DNA of 64,000 nt, from positions 1,872,501 to 1,936,500 of the forward strand of contig OU744446.1 in NCBI GenBank assembly GCA_916610825.1, read 5' to 3'. This document shows, one piece after another, positions 44,317 to 57,555 of this stretch (position 1 is the first letter of the stretch; every line of letters begins with the position of its first letter). Under the pieces are notes generated by a model that did no database searches, was not told where the DNA came from, and saw only the letters and a list, made by a program, of their open reading frames with translations. Both the position numbers and the translations under genes were made by a program. This DNA comes from Haliclystus octoradiatus. Taxonomy: Eukaryota; Cnidaria; Staurozoa; Stauromedusae; Haliclystidae.

Positions 44317-46529
44317 TAACCTTTTAGGCAATTTTGTTGGTCCTGTTACAATTGAGGCTGCATCAAATAATATTTCATTTTTCATTGTATATTTATCTTG
44401 AAAATGAATATTATTTATTTATAATTTTGTAAATAAATGTTATTTTTAGCAACATAACCAATGCAATATCAGTGTCATATAACATGTTCAATGAAGTATT
44501 TTGCTTTCTACCAGACTGCAAATTATCCAAACTGTGCGCTCATGCTATAATAACTTACTGCTTTAACGCCAAAATTTGATAACATTAGCTTACCTCTATT
44601 TTTAAATTTGAAGGTTTCTTAACTAAAAATATATGCTATAAACTCCATCACCAAGAGGATAAATAAGTCCTAGGTATTGTTACAAAGTTAGTCTCCATTG
44701 GCTTCCTATTATGAAAATCATGGGATAATGGAATACTTCCTATCGTGAAAATCATGGGATTATACACCAGAAATAGGATAACTTCTTTCTATCAGAAGAC
44801 ATTAAATAAGATTGCCTTACGACCAATTAAGCCCTTGCGATTTGTAAATGAACTTAGTAAAAAAATAGTATGCCTATAAATAAATACCCTTGAAGTTTTA
44901 GCAATTCATGTATAGTTATCCGATGCTGCTGTACGCCGCAAGGAGAACATTTCAACAATCAAAGAAGACGGCGGAAGACAAAGTTAGAGAGAAATCAGCG
45001 ACTTAAGCATATATCATGTATGTTCAAGTTTCAACCAATTCTTGATAATGACACTCATCTATGTAGTACTTATCTGATTAAAGATGTAAGAGATTTACAA
45101 ATGATCGATTAAATTTCCGGGGAATTGATTTACGTAGGATAAAATCTTACAGCTAGAGTTCGACAAAAGTAGGAATCAGAAGATTGGAGAAAATTCGAAA
45201 GGAAATTGATATTTTACCATTTATTGGTCAAACATCAACAAAAAAATTGAAAAGAAATGTTTGAGTTCCTCTGGGATTCCAGAATACTCTTTAGGCTTTA
45301 TAACAACGTATAAATAATAATAATAATAATAATTACTAGCATGTAAAGTGTGCTGTAGTATGCTACTTGGCCTAGGTTAATCTGAAGTATTAGTAGGTTA
45401 GAAGTCCTGAAAATGTGAAAAATGAAGAGAAGAAGACAAACAGATGGGCAATTAGGCATTGGCCAGCCTAGCATAAATGAGTCAGTATATGCATATGGAT
45501 TAGTAAAGCTCAACGTTGTGACAACAACAGACATAAGTTTTAGTTGATCAGTTGCAGTTGATCGTATTTACTGTCTTATTAATACCAACCTGGCTAGGTT
45601 CGGGCCGTCACTCTGTGTCTGCGAAGCAACCTTCTCAAATTCCAGTTTCTGGTGAAGAAAACGACTGCTTGCTTTACGATAAATTATGTTCTTACATTCA
45701 AAACACTTTGAGTTAAATTGCCATCAAGAAGAAAATGATAATAGAGAGCATTTTGAGCTTTTAGAAAAGAAAAAGAACATATCAAGACGTCGAACTTAGC
45801 AAAGTCGAACACTCATTTTGTTTTTACTTTTGTCATTTCAATAGCAGTCTCGGCTAGACTTCGGGTTTTAGCGAGGTTTTACGCATGCGCATTGCAAAAC
45901 ATGTTTCTTAGTGGGCCCGCTTTTTACCCTCATTGATGTTAGCCTGTTTGAAATGGAGTTCTGACGTAATGCACACAGGCTAATGGCGTTTGACTAGTCT
46001 AGAATGCGTTTGTCGTAAAATATTTTTGAACCATTCTTGAACAAGAGCTTTACTTACTAGCGTATTCTTTATTTCTAATCTTCGATAATTTTAATAACAC
46101 GAATGCCAAGTTTCCTGAAGATCCAGAACATGGTGGTAAGAGGGAAGGAGCAGGTAGAAGGCTACCGATAACTCAAGAGCTTTCACTTATACATCAGGAT
46201 ATATGTTCATATGCTGTGGCGATAGACCATAACAAAGTTTTACCTAAATTTCGTGATTTGCAAAGACTGGTATAAGGAATTTTGTCTAAAGGAACACCTG
46301 AGTGAAGACTTGACAATGTTTTCCTGTTTACAAACCAATCAATGCGAGATCCCTTCAAAGAACAAAAAGCGAAGCTCCATTTTCACAACCTCAAATCAAC
46401 AGCTTATTTTCAAATTTCAATCACACTTGATATTTATGGAACTTCGATCGAGATGAAATAAACATCATATGTAATTTCTGGACCCATGAAATATATGAAT
46501 TTCTACAGCAAAATTAATTAAAATAGTAT
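44317..46529. other. intergenic, no gene supported
   Basis: Contains poly(A)-like signals near 44,433, a (TAA)n microsatellite at about 45,313-45,335 and a slightly GC-richer stretch at 45,850-45,990 carrying a small inverted pair TTAGCCTG/CAGGCTAA. No exon with clear support. Confidence 0.5.
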
Positions 46530-46734
46530 TTTATTATTCATCAGTTTTGCCATTCCTTCGTGTATTTCTCTCTGTGGTTTGAGTATGTTTTGATAAAAAT
46601 TTCAGACTGCTCCGCATGGTTTGATGTTAATGTTTCACCGTCGTACATAATTACCATAGTTTTCATTATCCTTATTCAATTCGCATTGTTTCGCTCCTGT
46701 TTTCATGTTGTTTTTCAGAAATATCCATACAAAA

Positions 46735-47061
46735 TTAAAAGGTTGCTACGGCACAAATGGAATTATGAGGAATGCTATGACGTTGATAAAAAGGCTGCGA
46801 GACTCCATTTTGAAAAAAGTTGAATGCAAAGGCTGCCGGTCTGGTTTGACCCTTTAATAAATCTGCTTTGCTCATGGATGCTAGCCCAACTGACGTATTC
46901 CTTGGCTCTTCTATATCCAATTTCAATCGCTTACGTGCAGACTCTGATGTAACCTTTCGTTCAACATAGCTTCTCTTATGTACATCGGTGTCACGGTCTT
47001 TAAAATCAAATACCTCAGGATATGGATTCCTTGCGTATTCCAAATCATTCATTGAAGCCAT
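46735..47061 (-). CDS. unrecognised small gene, 108-aa protein
   Basis: The ATG at 47,061 opens a 108-codon frame starting MASMNDLEYARNPYPEVFDF. It is rich in charged residues and contains ARKRLKLD, a classical nuclear-localisation-like stretch near residue 45, followed by an acidic patch. A TATA box lies about 75 bp upstream. A second protein-like frame begins below it (MYDGETLTSNHAEQSEIF), ending near 46,550, with AATAAA at 46,530-46,535, so the gene may be longer and broken or spliced. Intronless over the visible part. No family recognised. Confidence 0.5.
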   Translation of the reverse strand: MASMNDLEYARNPYPEVFDFKDRDTDVHKRSYVERKVTSESARKRLKLDIEEPRNTSVGLASMSKADLLKGQTRPAAFAFNFFQNGVSQPFYQRHSIPHNSICAVATF

Positions 47062-47133
47062 TATGCAAAAAAACAACTCAACTGCTATACCGTATGTCAA
47101 ATTGTAATGAAATGAAGCGATTTTCAAACGAGG

Positions 47134-47141
47134 CTTTTATA
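47134..47141 (-). promoter_or_regulatory. TATA box of the 108-aa gene
   Basis: TATAAAAG on the minus strand, preceded by GGGT and followed by CCTCG. It sits between the ORF start (47,061) and the upstream tandem array. Confidence 0.65.
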
Positions 47142-47167
47142 ACCCTGGTTGATTGACATGTTGTCAA

Positions 47168-47400
47168 TCAATCGTTGCGCTTTTGGTAATCGGATTAATG
47201 GATCGTTGCGCTAAAACCGGATCGTTGCGCTAAACCGGATCATTGCGCAAATACCGGAGTGGTTGACCGGATTGTTGTGCAAATCCCGGAGTAGTTGACC
47301 GGATCGTTGCGCAAATACCGGAGTGGTTGACCGGATCATTGCGCTAATACCGGAGTGGTTGACCGGATCGTTGCGCAAATCGTTGCGCTTTTTACCGGAG
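47168..47400. repeat. tandem array of TTGCGCAA-type motifs
   Basis: About nine copies of GATCGTTGCGC or close variants. The best-ordered part repeats every 32-34 bp with the core CCGGATCGTTGCGCAAATAC and GGAGTGGTTGA spacers. GTTGCGCAA/ATTGCGCAA matches the C/EBP (bZIP) recognition consensus. It lies directly upstream of the TATA box of the 108-aa gene and ends about 50 bp before duplication unit B. Confidence 0.85.
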
Positions 47401-48469
47401 TTCCGGATCCTTTGATGTCATTGTCTGGCCCGAAACCCGTCAAATACAGGCGTCTTCAGCAGAAAGACACTCTCCACTAATTGTATTGATACTTTTAACT
47501 CCTGAACCGTGAAGTGCGCGTGAGGTAGTACAGAAATAGTTAGCTACACTCACACGATAGTCCAAAAGCCCTTTGTTGCTGTTCAGTAACATCGTATTAG
47601 CCACGATGAATCTATCAGTGAATTTGATTTAGATAATAGTTTATATTTATTTCATCGTCTGATGGATTTTGTGTTGTGGGTGCGTAAATTTATATGTGTA
47701 ATTGGTGTGTTGATGCATGCTCGTTATGTTCGTCTTAATTCCTATTCATAAATGATTCTAGAAGTTTATGTTGAATTACCTTATCATATCATACATAGTG
47801 TCATATGTATTCTCCTATATACTGCATTCAGGCAAATTGAGACCTCACTTCTCTATGTTCAGTTTTTCCTTCGTAGTTGATATATCTTTCTGTGATGCTA
47901 TTATGTTGTTTGGTAATGTTAGTACGCGTGCTACTCCTTATCTGTAAGCCTATTTGACGTAATTACAAAGAAAACTCTTCTGATCAACATATGACCTAGC
48001 CTCCTCAAATTCTCTGTATCTTAAACCTCTGTCAATTAAGATACACTACTTTCTTTTGTAAAAAAAACAAGAATGAACTTCTTGATTATGTTCTCATTTA
48101 ATGAGAACATAATTCAGTTAACAACGTATATTTTACAATTGCGATACAATAGCACCATTTCCTTATCCGTCAGATTATCGCTTTGTTATTCTTGTATGAA
48201 AAAATCCTTTCTGTTTAGTCAAGGAAAGAGATGTCATCCCATAGAACTCTTTTGTCTGACGACTTCGAATGGTGATTTCTCCCGGAATACTTTCCTCAGT
48301 CATCGTCAGAGGAGTGTAAGAAAAGACAAGGGTCAGTAGTGGGGTAATCGCACCAGGTAAAAGATGAATTAAAACTTGCTCAAACCAATTACTTCATTAA
48401 CTGTTCTCCTACTATATATATACAAAATAAAGTAGAATCAGAAAATAGCGCTGTTGTCAATAAATTATA

Positions 48470-48985
48470 TAATACAATACAACACAATATAATACAATAC
48501 AATATAATGCAATACAACACAATCCAATATAATGCAATACAACACAATATTGTGTGCCAATTGCTTTGTTTTATAAACTTGCACTAGTTTCACAAGTTCC
48601 ACATGACTTTCTTGCTCATGTTTTTGAAAACTCCTGATCAAATTGGAAATTCTCTTTCTTGATATCAAGCTCGAAATGTAAGATCAGTTGTGTTTTCGAA
48701 CCTAGTTTTGCTATGGTGATCGGGCGTCAAACTCTAAACCAATCAGATTGATCGATTCATGTTCATTATAATACAAAATACAATACAATACAATACATTC
48801 TATACGACTAAACAATACATGAAGCATTAGCATTATTATGGAAGAGATGGTCTACAGCGAAAGTAATTACGGATTCAATACAGAACAAATAAAAAATGAC
48901 AATTACTTTTATGCACAACAAATAATGAAACAAAGCATAGGTAACGTTTTTATTGTCCAGTAGGTGTTGTATTTCGTATATATCG
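48470..48985. repeat. ATACA-flanked dispersed repeat, copy B1
   Basis: The unit B counterpart of 24,270-24,775, with the same TATAAACTTGCACTAGTTTC block and flanking ATACA runs. Confidence 0.85.
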
Positions 48986-49901
48986 ATGTTAAGGATGCTT
49001 GAAACAGTAGATCCAAAATTTTCCTTCTGTTGATTTATTTTTTTTAATTTTGAGAAGACAATTTAGTCGTTCAGAACTTCATTTTTCAGAAATAAAAGGA
49101 GGGTATCCAGATTAATTTGTGGGCTTTAAAGTCACCCCAAACGTCAATGATAATAATGCTCTAAAAACAGTCATTATTCAAATAAAAGACATGAAAACAG
49201 TTTAACGATCACATATAGCAATGAAGAAATACAAACAGTCGAGGACGAAAGTATTTGGAAGATGTGATGAAAGTGGTGAAATGAATCATAAATCTGTAAA
49301 TTTGTGTGAGAAAAATTTTTACGAACATTTCATAACCAACCAACATTTCATTGAGCTCAGATTCTGATTACCCTCACGATTTCATACGGACATACGTTAA
49401 TTTTTCTGGAAAGAGAAGCACAAAACAAAGACAATATTGATCATGAACAATTTATGAATTATTATCAATTAAATCAGAATGTATTCATATTAGTTGTTCA
49501 TATTACCTCAATTTTTACCTATAAATTTAGAATAGAAATCTAGTTTTAGTTTCAATATGAATATTTATTAATGTTGCCAAAAGCAACCATGATTTATAAT
49601 GTGTTTATTGAAAACCCTCGACATTTGGGCAATCGTCTTTGGCCATTTTCAATAGTGAAAGAAATGTAATTTAACAGGTTCATTTTATACTGTAAATAGT
49701 TACTTTACTTGTTTCACAAGTTAAATGTTTTTCACACATGAAATGGTCACAGGCAATAGCTTAAACGTTGAGATTTGTACTATTTTTGTTATCAAAAGAA
49801 GAAGCTACTCATCACGTACAACATGCAAATATATTATGCTAACTTAATGCTAGAATCCTATACAGATCCATTCATTACTGTGTCCACATTGTCCATCATC
49901 T

Positions 49902-52900
49902 CTATTCCCTTTCCAAAGACTCATCTTCTGCTGTAAGGTGACCTCTCGATGGAGAAGACTTCTTTGTAGAAGAATGTCTTCCCGCAGGCCTGAAATAGCG
50001 GAAATTGTACATACATGTAATAGACGCACACTCAATATATTTTAAATAAGGTGTAGCTTTCCGTTGCATTTATTCAATACTTCAAAATCAGTATTTCATT
50101 ACTTGCTTTTCAAATTTTTGAATAACAGACCTGCTATACATGACCTTTTTCGCTTCAAACTTTTTCTTAAAATGGTTATATTTTAATGAAATTTTTTATG
50201 TAAATTTTATAGCTTAAAATTTCTTCATCTCTTTTCCTCTATTATGTGTTAATAGCAATGATTTACTCGCTTTGCTAGGTTGGATATGGGAGATCGATTG
50301 GGAGATCCCTTCCGAACAAAAGTAGTGAGGATCTAATGCCGAAAAGACCGTCACCAAAATGAAAAGGTACATTTTTTTCAATAAAAAAAAGTTAAAAATC
50401 GAATAATTAAAAATTAATGGGATATAAAAACACAAATCAAAACACAGGGATTCGAATGATACTTCTTTTAGACAGTACATGTTGCGAGCATACGTTTGAA
50501 GCAACTGTTTTTATGTGTCAAGGTATATATAACATGTAATAAGCATGGTCCTAAATCTAACTCGGTCTACATTAAAGCTAGAAATGCGGGTAACTCTAGT
50601 ATACCATATAGTGAGCTGGACACAGCTGGTATCAAATGAGGAAAGGAAATAGGAGTTGAAATATAATATTTTACTTACTTATCACAATGAAATAGCACTC
50701 TCAAGGTGGGTCCCCCTTTTCTTCTGCCGCAGATTCTACCAAGAATAGAAAAATTCACAGGAATCGAACATTTTTCTCTTCCATTGCACATGTTTTTAAC
50801 AATATTTTTCACTCTCAATCTGCAACGCATAACCAATCTTCCATATGATGCACGGTGAATATGAAGTGTTTGCCTACTAAGACATCTCAAGTGCATTGTT
50901 TCACCTCGAGAAGAGGTTACTCTTCTTGGTCTTAACCCTCCGATGAAGCCTTCAAAAAGATGAACATAGAATCAAATAAAATTGGTCAATCATATATTCT
51001 GATGATTAGTTTTATGGTTTTGTGTATTTCAGCGGGCTCATCCATTTTTATAGTCAATATCACATACAATACAATACAATACAATATCGTGTGCCAATTG
51101 ACATGTAATATAAACTTGCACTAGTTTCACAAGTTCCACATGACTTTCTTGCTCATAAAATGTTTTTGAAAACTCCTGATCAAATTGGAAATTCTTTTAC
51201 TTGATATCAAGTTCGAAATGTAAGATCAATTGTGTTTTCGAATCTAGTTTTTCAATCGTGATTGGGCATCAAACTCTAAACCAATCCGATTGATCGATTC
51301 ATTTTCATTATAATACAAAATGCAATACAATAAAAAACAAATATGAAACAATAATTGCTTTTGTGCAAAGAAACAATGGAAACAAAGCATAAACAAGGAT
51401 AATTTCGGCCACTCAGGTAGGTACATTTTTCGCTACAATACCTATCTGGACAATGAAAACGTTATGTGTATCACCTTTGCTTTGTTTCATTGTTTTCTTT
51501 GTATAAAAGTAAATATCATTTCATATTTGTTCTTTGAATTGCTCAAGTCTCACTTCTGTGTTATGCCGATCTTGATGGATTGCGAAGTTTTCCAATCATG
51601 AAAATGAGGCAGCAATTCGAAAGCGGGACTTGAGCCAGTCAAATTTGTTCTGTATTGTATCCGTAATTAGTACCGCTGTAGACAATCTCTTCCGTCATAA
51701 CGTTTCATGTATTGTTTAGTATGTATAATAGTCGTATAGACACCCAAAATTTCAATTGATAATGTAAATTAGCCATTTAACTATAAATACTCTGTAAACA
51801 TCTTCCCTCTCTCTTTCGCCAACTGATCATGATGATACTAAAATGAATCGAAACTGTAGCAGATTATCGTGTGTTTCATTTGCCGCTATTTAGAACAAGT
51901 TTCCATATTGGCTGCTGAGAATAAATTACAGTATTCATAATTCATGCTGATCGTTTGATACTTGCCTCTATTAATTAAAGTCTAAGAACCTTAATTTGAT
52001 ATTAATAAAGATTTACCCTCATTGCAGGAGTTTCTGTTACAGCCTTCTCTTACTTCGGTTGCCTGACCAGAGCATGGTTTTCCACCATTCGATGGTGCGG
52101 GACTATCACATGCTCTTGTGCGAGACTGTGTGCCTCCCCCACAGCTTTTACTGCATTCAGTATAAGACGACCATCCTCCGTAGCCACCATCAACTATAAC
52201 GAAAATATTAATCATATGTCCTCAATGAATGTTTAGGTACTCCAAATCTATTGATTTAGCTTCAAGCTTCTTCCCAGCCATCGTCAGACCATCATTTATT
52301 CAGAAAATATTGAGCAAGTTATCAGCTGAGCTTATCGAATACATGAGGAGATATATATGGAAATATCATCATTGAAATACACGAAGAAAAATGAAATAAA
52401 CTGTTGCGACACTTGCCGATTTTATTTATCGTATTATCTAAATCCAGTTATAATTTTAAATCAGCAAAAACAGATGCAATTGATTGGTCTAAGATTTGTG
52501 GTTGGATTTATTTATAATATCAAGGGTTCAATTTTATATAATTCATCTTTCTGGTAGCAATTTTTGTTTGAGCATCAACAATTAGATATATCCCCAGAGT
52601 ATATGTCAAATTTTAATAATTTCCCTACTCAAACAAGCAGGGTTTTCATCACTCAAAGAGGCTGTGCTGTCACATACTTTTTGAGAGACCTGTCTGTCAC
52701 ATTCCCCATGTACAGCTTATACTACATCCAGTGTAAGAAGACCATTCTCCTTAACAATCATCAACGACATTATTTAATCATTTTATTACCAAGATCATTA
52801 CAGAACAATTGGCTCGTGGAAAATTAGAGCCTCGTGCATGTTTGAATTTCATTTATCGTTTGCCTTGTTTCTTTGCATGTGTCGTTTGAATTTTGTCAGC

Positions 52901-55900
52901 AGCTTGATATTTGAAGCCATGACTGGCTTTACATTGTTTGTTTAACCTTGTTTCAAAATAAGCTCGTATATAGTACAGCTGGTCAATGTTGCCCCGTTGA
53001 ATAAACGTTTGCGATTTAGAATGAGGTAAATGATACAAGTCTATCTGATGACTTGTGTATGCGAAATATATGTATGAGGGATGATCAGTTAAATGCGTCA
53101 CTTGGTATATATCTTCCTACCTGGACATGCATTAGTATTGCAACTTGTTTCCACTTCACTTGCTGGACCGGAGCAGGGTTTTCCACCACCCGAAGGTACT
53201 GGACTATCGCATGCTCTTTTTCGAGACCTTTCACCTCCCCCACAGCTTTTACTGCATTCAGTGTAAGATGTCCATGCTCCGTAACCACCATCAACTGCAT
53301 ATACAATATATAGAATATATAGAAATATGGTGAAAGATAGGACTTAAAGAAACATTTAAATTTTTTAAAAACGTTTTATAAACATAGCAATTTACCATAA
53401 AAAATGATCAGAATTAATATCAAAGTGCATGCATGTAATTAAATATATATGTATATTTGATTTAGAGAGAAACCTCACTCATCTTAGATGGTTTTCAGAA
53501 GGGTCCTTTATAAAAAAATCTGATTTAATCTAAATAATCTAAATTTAGCGTATCTATCAATAGAAACAATATTTAAAAGCTTATAAAGATGAATGTGAAG
53601 AGGTATATGTAACTTTATTAACAAAAATTGATGCTGTAAGAATATTTTTTTAAAAAAGACTATTTCAAACATGATGTTGGCATCTAAGGCATGTAATTGT
53701 TCTTTAAATGTTGCTTTGAGTAATTTCAAAGAAGTAGTTCATCTCGTGCTTGAAGTTTTTGAGTTCGAAGCATCTGTACACATGGAGTTCGTTTCCTCGT
53801 ACTCAAGTTTCATTTGAACGTAGATATTCTTAAATTTGTATTTTTCCTTGCAATGTATGCATGGAACTTTGAACTTTGTATGAAACCAAATCTACTAATA
53901 CTAATGCTACATTCCTTCAAATCGATGTTCACTATGGATTTCAATACAGATCAAATATTAGGGGTGCTTGAAATATTTCGCATTATCGATTTCCTAACTT
54001 AATTTAAGTTGAATTTCCTCGTATAATTATCCCATAAAATTATCATACCTGACAGCGTTTTGATTTCATAAAGAAAGAAACTCTTTTCTGTACCAACACA
54101 AGCTTTACCAGCTGAGCAGGTCTCTCCACCATCCTTTAGGCTTTCGATACATTCATTTGGATTTGATTGTAATGCTTCAGCCAGTTCTAATGCCTTGTCG
54201 TCTAAGATAGACATGCCTCGACATTCAGCATTGTTGTAGATTGCAAAATAGTTACTTTTCCTTGCAGTCAGTTGTGCACACGTGCAAACAATTCTAAAAA
54301 TCAAAAAATGAATTTCCTTATACAGCGCCTTGAATAAGATTGATAGAAAAACATTCAATCAATGATGAAGCCAAGCCTTTGCTTCAAGTCAGAGTTCAAT
54401 GGGTTAAAATGAAACTTTACCTCTCTATTATGTTTCAAAAAAACATGGAGTACTTTTAAAATTGATGTTTGCGTACAATTACTTATACATTTATTATTAT
54501 TATTTGAAAGAATCAAACATTTTACTTCATAATCGTTTTCAGAAGCTTCTAATTTAATATTTACGTTTGCATATATATAGAGAAAAAAATCTGTACGGAT
54601 TTGACACCCACATTAATTTTTCTTTTTATACATGTAATGCTCAAAGAGATTTCAGCATTTAGTAAATATATATACTCATACAACACTTTAAGCGTCACTT
54701 GCAGCAGTCTATTATTTGGAACAACGTTCGCGATCAGCCTCGCTTTTATTGCAGTTTTCAACATAAAAGGTAATTCCAGGAGCAACAATTTGTAATAATA
54801 CTGCACGCAGAGGAATGAATAGGAAAATGTTTGATTAATCTGGCTATTTATTTCAGAAAGTAGATGAAGTCCAAAAAAATCACTCAACGTTGCTCATTGT
54901 TGAATTTCCTCTTCTCGATCGGCCATCTCCTCATTGACCATTCGATGTTAGTCCGTCATCAGTCTTGTGAAAAAGCTTGCAATTTATCATGAGTCTGAAT
55001 AAGCGACAATCAAAAATTAGCACTGTGTAGCCCTATCAGGAGGCCACCGTGTCACTCGTCTACTTCCAGCTAAGTCACACGTTCGTTTCTCTTCAAGATC
55101 CTTGTAAATACTCTTTACTGATCTCATCCACGACACTACAGAACAATTTAAACAAGTTTCATTGCTGATCTGCATCGATTGTCAATCTGAAATGATGCCT
55201 AAAGCTCATCATAAGGCAGTTCCATCTGTGCCATTCCATCCGCCATCAGAAGACGGTACTCATTTGATGTTGAAGAAGTTCAAGTCAGAGTTTGAGTTCT
55301 CAATCAGGTGATTTGGACCACAGTGCCTTTCACAACGAAAAGATAATAATGATTATGACTATCTGTTTCAATTGTTAAATAATGAAATTAATAGATCATG
55401 TTGAACTGATTGAACTGTATGCATAACAATTCTACATTAACCCCATTATCGATCGTAGTATGAGTGTAGCATAAGTAGGATCGACTTACTCCTCAAATAC
55501 GGCAGTTGTATTAGCTACATCTCCTTCAAGTTTGAAATTCCAATCAAACTCTTTGAAGCGAAATATTTTGTCAACAGTTTCTTTCTCTGCTGTATAACAT
55601 GCCTTGTTTATATATGCCTGCTTGCATGAATTTTCAACGGTCTTTGGTGCATCTGAAATGGGATATCGTAGTCAAAATATATTGAAATAGTCGATAAAAA
55701 ATGCAAAGAGAATTGCAATGCAGCATTATGCGGGAGTGAAAATGTTACTTATGAACAATCTATATATTTATCAATCCTAATTACAACACAACGAATAATT
55801 GCCAACATGTGTGTGTTATTTTTCTATTCATAACTCTGTTACATCCCGTTTGCTGCAGCTTTGGGATCTCCCAATCACACGGACCATTGCTAATACAAAT

Positions 55901-56590
55901 GGAGACTACGTGGTGGCCTCGGTTGTAGTGTACGTGGTTAAGGCGTCGTAATTTGGATTGGTACCTCAGCCTGCAACGTATTGTGTTAGATAGACTTTTT
56001 ATTCTCGCCAACAAAATTAAAATTGACCTTTTTGGCATTTCCCAAATTCAGTGATATTTCGAGGGTTGGTGATTATATCCAATCAAGCCCACCCCTCAGT
56101 TTGTGACAATGGGAAGTTATCCGGCTAATTCGCCTATTCTTTACCAATTAAATACGTTAAGGAATTTCAAAATTCAACAACTTACAAGATATATTTTAAC
56201 TTTTCTATTATTCCTCGCAACCAATATACTTATTATTCACCGAAATTGTCGAAAGTATAAATGACTATATACTTTCACCAATTTCGGTGAAATTTGATAA
56301 ATTTCATAGATGTTGGTGAAATCAAAAGTAATTTGCTTTTTGCCTAATGGAGAATTTAAAATGTTTGGTTACGTCTGTCTAAATATGAAAAAGATATTAG
56401 AATACTGGATATGAAAATGAGCTCGGTATCTAGAATGCAGACCAAAAAATAATGAAGTGGCACGAAATACATGAATTAAGGATTTGATGAAAATGATATT
56501 GATTAACTTACACAAAGGCACTTTTCCGGTTGAAAATTTTACCATACAGGAAAGTATTAATGAGAGGAGAAGGGAATTCTTCAATGACAT
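49902..56590 (-). CDS. lectin gene 4: paralogue of gene 3 (398 aa)
   Basis: Same structure as gene 3, all in phase: 56,512-56,590; 55,490-55,652; 54,049-54,293; TSP1 exons 53,121-53,294 and 52,017-52,193; SUEL exon 50,679-50,949; last exon 49,902-49,989. Splice sites are intact. Differences from gene 3 are few: Leu to Phe and Ala to Thr in exon 2, Ile to Arg in the second TSP1 (EVREGCNRNSC), Glu to Asp at the end of SUEL, and Gly to Arg near the C-terminus (LERE). Exon 3 is identical in protein. No inactivating change was seen, so both copies look functional. SUEL keeps YGR but lacks the DPC-G-T-KYL motif. Its 5'-UTR intron holds a 3.7-kb LINE, making it about 6.4 kb against 3.1 kb in gene 3. 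Confidence 0.87.
51065..51750. repeat. dispersed repeat B2 with fold-back element in inverted orientation
   Basis: Short ATACA run, the TATAAACTTGCACTAGTTTC block, then the fold-back interior (51,335-51,651) inverted relative to 29,955-30,271 in unit A. The distal left arm is deleted. Confidence 0.85.
51534..51642. mobile_element. 109-bp MITE (9-bp TSD), unit B copy
   Basis: The same insertion as 29,964-30,072 but inverted together with the fold-back interior. It is flanked by ATTTGTTCT (51,525-51,533 and 51,643-51,651), the complement of the unit A duplication. Confidence 0.88.
52637..52764 (-). pseudogene. vestigial TSP1 exon of lectin gene 4
   Basis: The same dead TSP1 exon as at 31,155-31,315, with the mutated acceptor (GTCG|TTGATG) and in-frame stops. 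It carries a further ~40-bp deletion of its 3' part. The exon died before the segmental duplication. Confidence 0.8.
55024..55331 (-). mobile_element. older SINE copy (unit B)
   Basis: Related to the 27,965 SINE. It keeps part of the B-box (CACTGTGGTCCAAATCACC) and the GGCGGATGGAATGG body block. The unit A counterpart at 33,551 has lost the tRNA-like end. Confidence 0.75.
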
Positions 56591-57555
56591 CTGAAATAAT
56601 ATGAAAAGAATTCTTCAGAAGAAAACATCACTGGTGCAGTTTGTCGAAAACAAATGAAACTGAAAGAATGGTGAACTGCCAAATGAGATTTTCAACCTTC
56701 AAATCGCTTTTCCCGTGCATATAGTTTATAAATAGTAAAAAAGTTGTCAAACTCGTTATTTTGTATGATATTTGGCATTCAGACCTCGAAACTCTATCAT
56801 CTACTTCAACCTATACGATTTCATTAGATAATAGAGCCATCGGTCTGATAGTTATGCAATAGCACACTCGAATTATTTCAATACTTCATGTTTATTGTTT
56901 TGGACGTTACATCTACTCAAACAATCAGATTGCTACATTTTTTTACATATTAATTTATAATTTCAATCGAAAAACTAATCAATTCGGTATTTATAGATTA
57001 AAGAATAGCAACATTGTTAACAAATCTTAAAATTCGTGTACATTTTAAGTCCATGTTTATAATTATTCCTGTTTTAATATATTTGCCTCATTATCTGACA
57101 TTTCATCCATATTAAGTTCATCTTTCATTATTGTTCAATCTATAGCTTTTTTTTTTTAAATATTGCGATACCAAATGTTACTGTATCAGAACCGTTTTGT
57201 ACAACTGATCGTGCTTCAATATTGTTTTCATTGCAGTTAACATCCAATAAAAGAGAATCTTCTTATCGCTATGATTACACAAAAGCTGATTTTGTAGGAG
57301 TTAATCGATACGTAGCTTAGATAAACTGGATAACCTCTTTCTCATGTATGGATTTCAATTCAAGACTGCTGTGATCATTTTCTAGCACTTCTTTATTATC
57401 TTAACCGAACTTATGTACAAATGAAAGCATCTTGACAAAACAATGTCAAAAGTCATCCTGGTTATATAAAACGACTTATTGGTAGAAAGCGATAGGCGTT
57501 CTAGTCATAATAATCAAGACATCGACATATGCAAACAAATTGCAAAATAATGCAA

